Assembly (NCBI GenBank): GCA_017428285.1
Contig: JAFRRE010000019.1
Location: 1 to 11,826 of the forward strand
Reading direction: 5' to 3'
Origin: Bacteroidales bacterium
Lineage (GTDB): Bacteria > Bacteroidota > Bacteroidia > Bacteroidales > F082
DNA length: 11,826 nt
In this document: piece after piece, positions 6,008 through 11,826 of the stretch
Layout of the letters: every line of letters starts with the position of its first letter
How positions within the stretch are numbered: the stretch's first letter is position 1
The notes under the pieces: model-generated
What the model was told of the DNA's origin: nothing
The model's input: only the letters and a program-made list of their open reading frames with translations
The model's database searches: none
Position numbers and translations under genes: made by a program

Positions 6008-7321
6008 ATGAAAAGAATTCTGAACACCATTGCCACTCTTTTGTTGCTCCTGACGGTGGCCTCCTGTGGCGAGGATTCCATCTCTTCGGGCTTCAAGAAA
6101 ATGGAGAACGGTGCCTACATGAAGTTCTACAGCAAGGGTGACTCGGAGGTGATGCCGCGCTTGAAGGATGAGGCGACCATCGAGATGGCACAGTACTTCA
6201 ACGACTCGTTGTTGTTCACAACTGCTGGTGATGAACCAATGAGGATTGTGCTAACCGAGGCCGACTTTGAGGGCGACGTGATGGACGGCTTGCTGATGAT
6301 GCATGTAGGCGATTCGGCCCGTCTTATGGTGCCCGCCGATTCGGTGCTGGCCATCTCGATGGGAATGGAAGAGATTCCTGAGGAATATGCAGGCAAAGCC
6401 ATTTATTATGACTTGAAACTCCTCTCCGTGAAGCCTTTCGAGACCAGGGATGCCGAACGTAAAGCATTGCTGGACAGCCTGAAAGTAGTTGAAGAGTCTT
6501 TTTTGGTTCCTTTTCGTGACGACCCAAAGAATACGATGACCGAGTCGGGCCTTATCGTTTTGGAAAAGACGGGCAAAGGCAAGGTAGCCGAGCTGGGCGA
6601 GTACGTCAATTTCGACTTCACGATGTGCGACCATAAAGGCGATACGGTCATGAACTCCTTCGGTGTAGAGCCTGTCGAGATACAGTATGGAGAAGAGTTC
6701 ATCAGCAAGGGCTTCCACGAAGCCCTTGGTATGGTGCCCGGAGGTGGCGAGATGCGTTTCGTGATTCCATCCTCTTTGGCTTTCGACAGTGTTGGTTACG
6801 AGCAGTTTATCCTGCCCTATACGCCAATGGTTGTTCGCTTGAAGATGAACAGTGTGATGGACAAGGCGACCTACGACAAGCGTCAGATGGCCAAGGCAGC
6901 CGAGAAGGAGGCTGAAAAGAAACGTCTGATGGACTTGGAAGGCAAGTCCATTGCCGATTACATCAAGACCCATGGTATCACTGAAGCTCCGACGGAATCG
7001 GGTCTTTACATTCTCAATCAAGAGGAAGGTTTGGGCAATGTGGCCCAATGGGGCGATGAGGTGACTGTGCATTTCATCATCAAGAACATCAAGGATGAGC
7101 AGCTTGAATCAAGCTACGACTACGGTGAGCCGATTCCCTTCAAGATTGGCGAGGGGAAGATGTTTCCCGCCATCGAGGAGGCCGTGATGACCATGTCGAA
7201 GGGTGGTAAAGTCACTTTGGTTACCCCTTCGGCCTTGGCTTTTGGCGAGGCAGACTTGGGCGAGATTTTGCCGCCTTATTCGCCGTTGGTCATCGAGCTG
7301 GAGCTGGTGGAAATCAAGTGA
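6008..7321 (+). CDS. Three-domain FKBP-like lipoprotein, active site largely lost
   Basis: The 437-aa product starts at ATG 6008, one base after the previous stop; this start places Cys20 (after VAS) ideally for a lipoprotein signal. An upstream in-frame TTG (5990) is rejected because it would bury the signal peptide. Three FKBP-like domains cover about 28-143, 179-283 and 330-437, with a strongly charged helical linker at about 285-320 (AEKEAEKKRL). Domain 1 shares GxKKxxxGxYxKF and MMHVGDSARL with the two genes before it. Domain 2 has AFD instead of AYG and Phe instead of the core Trp. Domain 3 has AFG and Ile instead of Trp. No domain keeps the catalytic set, so a chaperone or ligand-binding role is more likely than isomerase. 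The acidic pair just after the lipid Cys (CGED) could be a surface-export signal, which is speculative. Confidence 0.87.
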   Translation: MKRILNTIATLLLLLTVASCGEDSISSGFKKMENGAYMKFYSKGDSEVMPRLKDEATIEMAQYFNDSLLFTTAGDEPMRIVLTEADFEGDVMDGLLMMHVGDSARLMVPADSVLAISMGMEEIPEEYAGKAIYYDLKLLSVKPFETRDAERKALLDSLKVVEESFLVPFRDDPKNTMTESGLIVLEKTGKGKVAELGEYVNFDFTMCDHKGDTVMNSFGVEPVEIQYGEEFISKGFHEALGMVPGGGEMRFVIPSSLAFDSVGYEQFILPYTPMVVRLKMNSVMDKATYDKRQMAKAAEKEAEKKRLMDLEGKSIADYIKTHGITEAPTESGLYILNQEEGLGNVAQWGDEVTVHFIIKNIKDEQLESSYDYGEPIPFKIGEGKMFPAIEEAVMTMSKGGKVTLVTPSALAFGEADLGEILPPYSPLVIELELVEIK

Positions 7322-7350
7322 GGTTTGTTTTTGGAAGCAAATGCTCTGCA

Positions 7351-7395
7351 TTAACTTACTTCGTATCGTTGAATCTTTGATTTCAACGTAGTTAA
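7351..7395 (+). other. Inverted repeat after the FKBP run
   Basis: CGTTGAA (7367-7373) pairs with TTCAACG (7382-7388), and outer arms TTAACT (7351-7356) and AGTTAA (7390-7395) can extend the stem with a bulge. It lies 30 bp past the last FKBP stop. It may protect the 3' end of the mRNA or be a weak terminator; there is no T run. Confidence 0.4.
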
Positions 7396-7424
7396 ATCTT
7401 ACGTAAATCTTTTGTAAATACGGT

Positions 7425-7452
7425 AGTGCCGCCAAATGGACTTGGCGGCACT
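7425..7452. terminator. Strong hairpin terminator between convergent genes
   Basis: AGTGCCGCCAA (7425-7435) pairs perfectly with TTGGCGGCACT (7442-7452), an 11-bp GC-rich stem with a 6-nt loop. The plus-strand side is followed by a moderately T-rich stretch (CCTTATTTCTT). It sits between the FKBP run (+) and the TPR regulator (-), so it may end transcription from both sides. The U tract is not perfect. The remainder of 7453-7522 holds nothing recognised. Confidence 0.75.
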
Positions 7453-7522
7453 CCTTATTTCTTGGTATGGGTTAGCTATTCACCTGTTTCCATCTACTTG
7501 TCGCCTATCAACAGATATTGTA

Positions 7523-9190
7523 TCATGCTTGAAAAGACAAACTCAAAACCGAATTATAATTGGTCTTTTTCCTAATGTTGGTACGGTATTTTGTTACTGT
7601 ATTTGTGCTTAAACCTAGAAGCTCTGCCTCTTCTTTCACTCTGAAGCCGAGGAAGGAAAGCACGACGATGTGCCGTTCGGCTTCTATCAGTTCGGGGTGT
7701 TCGCTTTGCATCCTTTCCAAGGCTCCCGGATAGGTGGCGCTAAACTCTTGGACGATACACTCTAACTTGTTTTCCTGCTTTGAGTTGTAGATTGCCATCG
7801 TGCGTTGTTGAAGTGCCAGTTTCGAATGCTGTGAGGCTGCATCAAAGTCTGACTGTAATTTGCGATAAGTTTCTTCTTGTCTCAGCATCTCGATTTCCTT
7901 GTTCTTGCGGTAACGGTTGGTTAGCCATAAAACCACCAGAAGCGCCCCGGCTGCCAAGGCGAGCAATAGATAGAGCTGATAACGCTTCACTCGTTGCTCG
8001 TGCTGCAACCGCAATATTTCCAAATTCTTTTCATAGTCGTTTTTCACGCGTTCGACGGCTTGGGGATTGTCTTCCATGTTCTGCTGCATTTCGATATAAT
8101 GGTGTGCGCACTCCAAAGCATTTTCCTTGTCACCAAGCGCTTCGTATGATTTGTATAGGCGGTAGTAGTTGCCCGAGTTGACTTTATTCGGGATAATCTT
8201 AAAATGAATCTGCTCCAGAAACTCTAATCTTTTTTCCGAGTAAAACATGCAAGAATCGTATTGTTCAAGCATATAGTACAATCTACCAAGTTCGTCATAG
8301 AGTCCGTCTTTATACTTGAACATATTGTCTTTATATAGACTCAATCCTTGATGGCATTCGGTAACAGCCTGCCTCAACAATTGTTCGCCTTCATCATTGT
8401 TTTCATAGTTCTTGTCATCAAAGCGATGCCTGTAATATGAGGCCATCGAATAATGGTAAAAGGCTTTGTTTTCAGGATTGTTGGATTCTTCAGCGACATG
8501 AAAACCTTTTTCATACCATAAGCGGCAACTGTCATACTCTTTAAGTTGTAAATAGGCCGTTCCCAGCATAAAAGCTGAACTGGTCTGTAGCATGGCAGGT
8601 CGTTGTCTTTCCTCGAAATAAATGGCAGCAGGTCGCAAACAATTTAGGCCTTCGGTGAAATAATCATTGTCCACATAACACATGCCCAAGCGCATTAACA
8701 GCTTGTTTTTATAAACATCAATGTCTTCCTGTGCGTTCCCTAATCTGACGAGGCGCTTATCCATAGACTTGCACTGTTCCATGCTTTGATAAGCTTTTTG
8801 CAGCCAATTCAATTTGACCTGTTCGCCTTTTCCTTTTTTGAAGGCGACACGTGACAGGGCTTCACAAGTCAAAGCCTCAAAATACTTTTCATTGCTTCCA
8901 ACAAAATACTTTTCAGCTACCTGAAGCAATGAATCGGTCTCGTCGTCATATAAGAATTTGGCATCTCGTACCCGTACCTTCATTAAGCAATAGTGAGCTT
9001 TTTCCTTATCCGACAATGCCGTTATATCCAGCGTGTCGAGAATCTGCGTGGCACTGTCTGGGTTTTGTGAGAGAAAGACTTCCACTTGATAGAGCATATC
9101 TTCCTGCGGCGATATGGATAGAGGATGTTTGTCGCAGGCGACCATGGCCAAAAACAAGAGGCAAAGCAAAGTAATAGGTACTTTTTTCAT
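7523..9190 (-). CDS. TPR - transmembrane - HTH regulator with N-terminal lipobox
   Basis: Numbers are for the 555-aa product from ATG 9190; an in-frame ATG at 9205 would add five residues. The N-terminus (MKKVPITLLCLLFLAMVAC) is a signal peptide with a lipobox-like end at Cys19. Residues about 25-380 are helical TPR-like repeats (for example AMLQTSSAFMLGTAYLQLKE and DGLYDELGRLYYMLEQYDS). One transmembrane helix follows (about 403-425), then a coiled coil (about 428-475), then a C-terminal HTH (about 505-545, with VKEEAELLGLSTNTVTKYRT) of LuxR/sigma-region-4 type. The layout puts TPRs in the periplasm and the DNA-binding end in the cytoplasm. This matches a Bacteroidales group of membrane-tethered one-component regulators, mostly of unknown signal. 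The T9SS-protein gene lies just upstream on the same strand and may be a partner or target. Confidence 0.85.
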   Translation of the reverse strand: MKKVPITLLCLLFLAMVACDKHPLSISPQEDMLYQVEVFLSQNPDSATQILDTLDITALSDKEKAHYCLMKVRVRDAKFLYDDETDSLLQVAEKYFVGSNEKYFEALTCEALSRVAFKKGKGEQVKLNWLQKAYQSMEQCKSMDKRLVRLGNAQEDIDVYKNKLLMRLGMCYVDNDYFTEGLNCLRPAAIYFEERQRPAMLQTSSAFMLGTAYLQLKEYDSCRLWYEKGFHVAEESNNPENKAFYHYSMASYYRHRFDDKNYENNDEGEQLLRQAVTECHQGLSLYKDNMFKYKDGLYDELGRLYYMLEQYDSCMFYSEKRLEFLEQIHFKIIPNKVNSGNYYRLYKSYEALGDKENALECAHHYIEMQQNMEDNPQAVERVKNDYEKNLEILRLQHEQRVKRYQLYLLLALAAGALLVVLWLTNRYRKNKEIEMLRQEETYRKLQSDFDAASQHSKLALQQRTMAIYNSKQENKLECIVQEFSATYPGALERMQSEHPELIEAERHIVVLSFLGFRVKEEAELLGLSTNTVTKYRTNIRKKTNYNSVLSLSFQA

Positions 9191-9224
9191 CGCATGGAGG
9201 TTCATATACTATTAATCGATGCGA

Positions 9225-9232
9225 CAAAAATA
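9225..9232 (-). promoter_or_regulatory. Candidate -7 element of the TPR-HTH gene
   Basis: The minus strand reads TATTTTTG, a full TAnnTTTG match, 20 bp before ATG 9205 and 35 bp before ATG 9190. A TTTG upstream (9251-9248) is only 15 bp away, shorter than the usual -33 spacing. The DNA around it is very A/T-rich. It would allow expression independent of the T9SS-protein gene upstream. Confidence 0.5.
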
Positions 9233-9279
9233 CATATTTATTTATTTCAAATATAAAAATTCCTCTTTATCTCTTGTTT

Positions 9280-10866
9280 TTACTTTTTTATTATCTTTTC
9301 GGAATAGTTTGTCCCATCCTGAAAGATAACCTTTAGTACATATTGTCCTGCCAAAAGGCCTTCCATATCAAAATGCTCAAAATTGTCTTTATGCTTTCTT
9401 ATGAGGCGGCCTTGCATGTCGTAGAGTTCCAAGGCCTTGGGCTGCACGTCGGGAGAATAATGCAGACAAATCTGGTCGTGCACAGGGTTGGGATAGGCTA
9501 GATAGGGGCGAAATGTGTTCCCCAACTCAGTAATGTTTTCAACCTCATCGTACATTAGTGTCAAGAACAAGCCTCGTAGCCATGGCTGATTATTGGGATT
9601 ATAATGATTAAAGTCCCAGTTAATGGCATAAGTTTGGCCGAATACAAGTACGGCTCCATCGCCGAACACTTTCATCGTTGTTGGTTCGCATAGGAATTCT
9701 TGGTAGGGCGCTCGCATCCGCAAGGCATATCGCTCCCAAAGGATGTTAAGGTCGGGGTCCACCTTGACAGTAGCAACATAGTGACAGGAATCCATATCCA
9801 AGCCAATGAAAGAATAACAAATGTTGCCATCTCTGTCTTTTTCCATATTAATGCCTTTGACTTGATTGTTTGGTCTTGGACAAGGCTGAAATTGAACCTC
9901 ATCGATGACTTCGCTGTATTCGTTCACTTTTTGTATGACTGTTCCCCATCTTGTAGGTTGCCACCCTATATTCCTTGAAAAATATGCTGTACCGTCGCCT
10001 TGGCTTATCATAAGGTCGGAATAGGGATTGATGGTATAATAGTAATACGGGTATCCACTAATCGAATCGTTAAGTTCGAAACTATGTCTAATGTTGAATA
10101 AAGAGTCAAGTTCATACCCCCACACCGTACCCTCTTTCATATTGAGGTTTCTTACTTTGGCTCCAAAGTAATCATATCCCAATGGGTTGCTACCATTTTG
10201 TCTCAGCCCGTCTTGACGGACATAGCCGAGTGAATCTGTAATGGGCATAATACTATCATGATAAGCTTTTGTGTGTTTCAAGGTTCCGTCCAGACCATAA
10301 CGAGCAAAACAGGTCTCGCTTTCCGTCCAATTCCGATAGGTCAAGATGATGTCGTCGTTGCTGTCGAGTATGCAGAAATACCCATTTGTAATTTCTTCAG
10401 GAACAGGGAAGGTCACTTCCAACTCATCGTTAAAGTTTAAATCATCATCAAAAAACTTGATATTCAAGCAGGTTCCATTTGCTGTGATCCTATTAATCAT
10501 AAGATTACCATATTTGTTGTCAGTTGTGTGAAGCTGTTCCAGAATATCTTGCCCAACAGAATTGGTATCTTCAAAAACTATGGAATCCATGATAGCCGCT
10601 CCATATCTGGAGATTTTGTAATACTTGACAAGATACGGGATAAATTCCTGGTTTATGTCATTTGTGGTCAGTGAATCTTGCTTACATTCGATGAGAATGT
10701 TCCCGTCAGCTAACTGGATGGCATTACCGGGCCATAGGCAGTAGTGTCCGGCTAAGTGGTTAGAGATGGAGTCGCAATGTTGGGCTTGTAATACACCGGT
10801 TGTTGTCATTAGAGCCATTAGGAAAATAATTTTCCCTACTGTACAAGTGGTTTTGTTCTTTTTCAT
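9280..10866 (-). CDS. Secreted protein with type IX (Por) C-terminal sorting domain
   Basis: The 528-aa product starts at ATG 10866, where a typical signal peptide begins (MKKNKTTC..., hydrophobic core, cleavage likely after VLQA near residue 29). More upstream starts would bury this signal. The middle has no catalytic motif I recognise. It is rich in short beta-strand and Asp/Asn-turn stretches (for example VKVDPDLNILWERYAL) and could be a beta-propeller-like fold. The last 73 residues form a T9SS type A sorting domain: YPNPVHDQICLHY, LELYDMQGRLI, LLAGQYVLKVIF, ending SEKIIKK. The protein should be exported by Sec, moved across the outer membrane by T9SS, and attached or released. Function unknown. 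It is followed 74 bp later by the TPR-HTH regulator on the same strand, with no terminator hairpin seen between them. Confidence 0.9.
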   Translation of the reverse strand: MKKNKTTCTVGKIIFLMALMTTTGVLQAQHCDSISNHLAGHYCLWPGNAIQLADGNILIECKQDSLTTNDINQEFIPYLVKYYKISRYGAAIMDSIVFEDTNSVGQDILEQLHTTDNKYGNLMINRITANGTCLNIKFFDDDLNFNDELEVTFPVPEEITNGYFCILDSNDDIILTYRNWTESETCFARYGLDGTLKHTKAYHDSIMPITDSLGYVRQDGLRQNGSNPLGYDYFGAKVRNLNMKEGTVWGYELDSLFNIRHSFELNDSISGYPYYYYTINPYSDLMISQGDGTAYFSRNIGWQPTRWGTVIQKVNEYSEVIDEVQFQPCPRPNNQVKGINMEKDRDGNICYSFIGLDMDSCHYVATVKVDPDLNILWERYALRMRAPYQEFLCEPTTMKVFGDGAVLVFGQTYAINWDFNHYNPNNQPWLRGLFLTLMYDEVENITELGNTFRPYLAYPNPVHDQICLHYSPDVQPKALELYDMQGRLIRKHKDNFEHFDMEGLLAGQYVLKVIFQDGTNYSEKIIKK

Positions 10867-10917
10867 CTTAATCTGTTTTTGTTTGAGGTTAAGCAATACG
10901 TTGTTATTTGTTTGTGG

Positions 10918-10925
10918 CAAAAGTA
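10918..10925 (-). promoter_or_regulatory. Candidate -7 element of the T9SS-protein gene
   Basis: The minus strand reads TACTTTTG, matching TAnnTTTG, about 52 bp before the ATG. No TTG is found at the right -33 distance, so the match is only partial. It implies a leader of about 45 nt. Confidence 0.45.
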
Positions 10926-11098
10926 TACAAAACCAGCGCGAAATTTCAGAGGAAAAGCCCAAAGTATTGGTTTTTGTCCTTGTCAAGAGCGTTAATTTGC
11001 TAAAACACAAAGAATTGTTGAAACTAAAAGTATTGTTTTTTCCTAATGTGAAGGTGCCGTATTACCGTATTTTCTTGAAAATGAATGTCAAAATACAT
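10926..11098. other. Spacer upstream of the T9SS-protein gene
   Basis: No gene, RNA or repeat is recognised here. It is moderately AT-rich and lies between the promoter of the T9SS-protein gene and a terminator of the minus-strand PIN fragment. Confidence 0.5.
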
Positions 11099-11122
11099 AA
11101 AAAAAGAGGACTTTTCAGCCCT
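11099..11122 (-). terminator. Rho-independent terminator after the PIN fragment
   Basis: On the minus strand AGGGCT (11122-11117) pairs with AGTCCT (11112-11107), with one G-T wobble, around a GAAA tetraloop, followed by C and seven T. It lies about 38 bp past the PIN stop codon, so it looks like the original terminator of that toxin unit. Confidence 0.7.
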
Positions 11123-11160
11123 GTTTTTTTGTTGTGGTTGTTATGGGGACATCAACAAAT

Positions 11161-11454
11161 TTAAGCCCTTGTCAACCAATTCTCGACTTTCACTTCTGGC
11201 ATCGGTTCAAAATGCTTCACATTATCCGTCACTACAGTTAAACCAGTCGTTAGTGCTTGACCGCCGATAATCATATCAAACTCGTCAGCAAGTTTACCCG
11301 CTAATCGGAGTGCCATTTTGATTTGCCCATAACCATCAGCCTTTTCAGGCAATGGAAGTACTGTGAAGCGCTCAAGCAACTTGCTGATGCGTTTCATTTC
11401 CTTTTCGAAGTATTCCTCTTTTTTTTGTTTTGGCGTAATGAGCTCCAAAGTATA
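11161..11454 (-). pseudogene. VapC-like PIN-domain toxin fragment, N-terminus missing
   Basis: About 97 residues match the C-terminal two-thirds of a VapC-type PIN ribonuclease. Visible are TLEL near the break, a helix ending KLLERFTVLPLPE, then the strong signature DEFDMIIGGQALTTGLTVVTDN (split here as DEFDMIIGGQAL and TVVTDN), and the typical ending VKVENW. The first third, which carries the first catalytic aspartate in a LLDTN-type motif, is gone. In its place the reading frame continues into a palindromic repeat and then an RHS fragment. The acidic pair in the second half is present, but without the N-terminal Asp the nuclease should be dead. No VapB-like antitoxin gene is seen next to it. 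The frame is open, with ATG codons at 11400 and 11631, so a short product could still be made. Confidence 0.75.
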
Positions 11455-11464
11455 GCTCTCCGTT

Positions 11465-11487
11465 CCGGCGGATTTGCAATCCGCCGG
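11465..11487. repeat. Palindromic repeat unit 1 (GATTTGCAATC core)
   Basis: CCGGCGGATT (11465-11474) and AATCCGCCGG (11478-11487) form a perfect 10-bp stem with a TGC loop. It shares the core GATTTGCAATC with the next unit, 10 bp away. The pair looks like a REP-type mobile intergenic repeat; in this window it sits inside an open reading frame. Confidence 0.8.
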
Positions 11488-11496
11488 CTTTGAGTT

Positions 11497-11513
11497 GGGG
11501 ATTTGCAATCCCC
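11497..11513. repeat. Palindromic repeat unit 2 (GATTTGCAATC core)
   Basis: GGGGATT (11497-11503) and AATCCCC (11507-11513) form a perfect 7-bp stem with the same TGC loop. GCTTTGAG follows unit 1 (11487-11494) and recurs after unit 2 (11526-11533), so the element has a repeated substructure. The whole element probably covers about 11456-11545. Confidence 0.75.
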
Positions 11514-11538
11514 GTCGGCCTGCTTTGAGGTCATGCGG

Positions 11539-11700
11539 CCCCAGCGGGTCGTACATGATGCGGCTGTGAGCACCCCCTTGGCGTATGTCGATCAGACGGT
11601 TCATCTTGTCGTATAGGAAAGTCTCCTCCAAATTGCGGAGGTTGTCCTTTCGGCTGGCTAAATTACCAAATTTATCGTATCTAAGATTAGTTCTGGAAAT
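11539..11700 (-). pseudogene. RHS/YD-repeat protein fragment
   Basis: Translated on the minus strand, about 54 residues carry two YD-repeat signatures: LRYDKFGNLASRKD followed by EETFLYDKMNRL, then SRIMYDPLG. These are typical of the repeat core of RHS polymorphic toxins. Both ends are missing: the frame meets a stop about 45 nt upstream of the match, where another gene's tail lies in a different frame, and downstream the sequence passes into the palindromic repeat and the PIN fragment. The match is to internal repeats, not to the conserved end of the core, so the PIN part is unlikely to be a genuine RHS toxin tip. Best read as a leftover of a rearranged RHS locus. Confidence 0.75.
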
Positions 11701-11702
11701 GA

Positions 11703-11825
11703 TTACTCTATAGTTGGTGCTGAAAAGATGATTTTATTTAGATTATTTTCTGCAACAAAAGTATCTAAAAATAGCTCTAATTCACGATACCAATTTGTCT
11801 CAAAGTTTATAGAATCATCTTCACA
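11703..11825 (-). CDS. C-terminal end of an unrecognised protein (runs off right edge)
   Basis: On the minus strand an open frame enters from the right edge and ends at TAA (11705-11703), giving 40 residues: CEDDSINFETNWYRELELFL, then DTFVAENNLNKIIFSAPTIE. Composition is coding-like (acidic, amphipathic helix with aromatic residues) and clearly better than the other frames. I do not recognise the family. It sits directly upstream of the RHS fragment in the same direction, with the RHS match beginning within a few bases of its stop. That is the layout of an immunity gene next to displaced RHS core pieces. This role is only an inference from position. Confidence 0.55.
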   Translation of the reverse strand, partial: CEDDSINFETNWYRELELFLDTFVAENNLNKIIFSAPTIE

Positions 11826-11826
11826 A

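Noticed and set aside
5167..6096. Long minus-strand frame (about 309 codons) opposite the two-domain FKBP gene
   Set aside because: Opposite-strand shadow of a well-supported gene; His/Leu-rich, low-information translation with no domain.
6251..7072. Long minus-strand frame (about 273 codons) opposite the last FKBP gene
   Set aside because: Same kind of antisense shadow; the plus strand carries clear FKBP domains throughout.
11161..11631. RHS polymorphic toxin with a PIN toxin tip
   Set aside because: The RHS match is to internal repeats, not the conserved core end, and an intergenic-type repeat lies at the join, so rearrangement is more likely than a designed toxin tip.

Overview
The window looks like Bacteroidota, most likely Bacteroidales. 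Three things support this. Candidate promoters carry the TAnnTTTG -7 element typical of the phylum (TACCTTTG, TATCTTTG, TATTTTTG). Most starts lack a Shine-Dalgarno sequence. One protein ends in a type IX secretion (T9SS) sorting domain and several others are lipoproteins. Genus or species cannot be set from the sequence alone.

Layout. (1) Positions 1-21 are the extreme 5' end of a 16S rRNA gene on the minus strand, running off the left edge, with a leader of about 190 nt and a good rRNA promoter at 214-243. (2) A minus-strand AlbA_2/Schlafen-type protein follows (356-1048). (3) A very AT-rich spacer (about 1260-1660) carries direct repeats and many TTTACA/TGTAAA half-sites. It leads into a small XRE repressor-like gene (1693-2130) whose -7 box lies inside a perfect GTTTAC-N4-GTAAAC palindrome. 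(4) The core of the window is a plus-strand gene run (2191-7321): an NrnA-like DHH phosphoesterase, a GldI-like FKBP lipoprotein overlapping it by ATGA, then three larger FKBP lipoproteins with 3, 2 and 3 FKBP-like domains. I count nine such domains in four lipoproteins, and only one keeps the full FKBP12-type catalytic set. The run ends at a strong hairpin (7425-7452). (5) Two minus-strand genes follow: a lipobox-TPR-transmembrane-HTH regulator (7523-9190) and a T9SS-exported protein (9280-10866). (6) The right end is a scrap heap on the minus strand: a VapC-like PIN fragment, a paired palindromic repeat element, an RHS/YD-repeat fragment, and the last 40 residues of an unrecognised protein running off the right edge.

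How the genes may work together. The DHH/FKBP run probably combines a cytoplasmic small-nucleotide or oligoribonucleotide phosphoesterase with a set of envelope-anchored folding factors. GldI is the gliding/T9SS-associated FKBP of Flavobacteria, and a T9SS cargo lies nearby, so a role in folding secreted or outer-membrane proteins is a reasonable inference. The degenerate FKBP domains suggest chaperone or binding roles rather than proline isomerisation. The right end looks like a polymorphic-toxin (RHS) graveyard spliced to a toxin-antitoxin remnant by an intergenic repeat.
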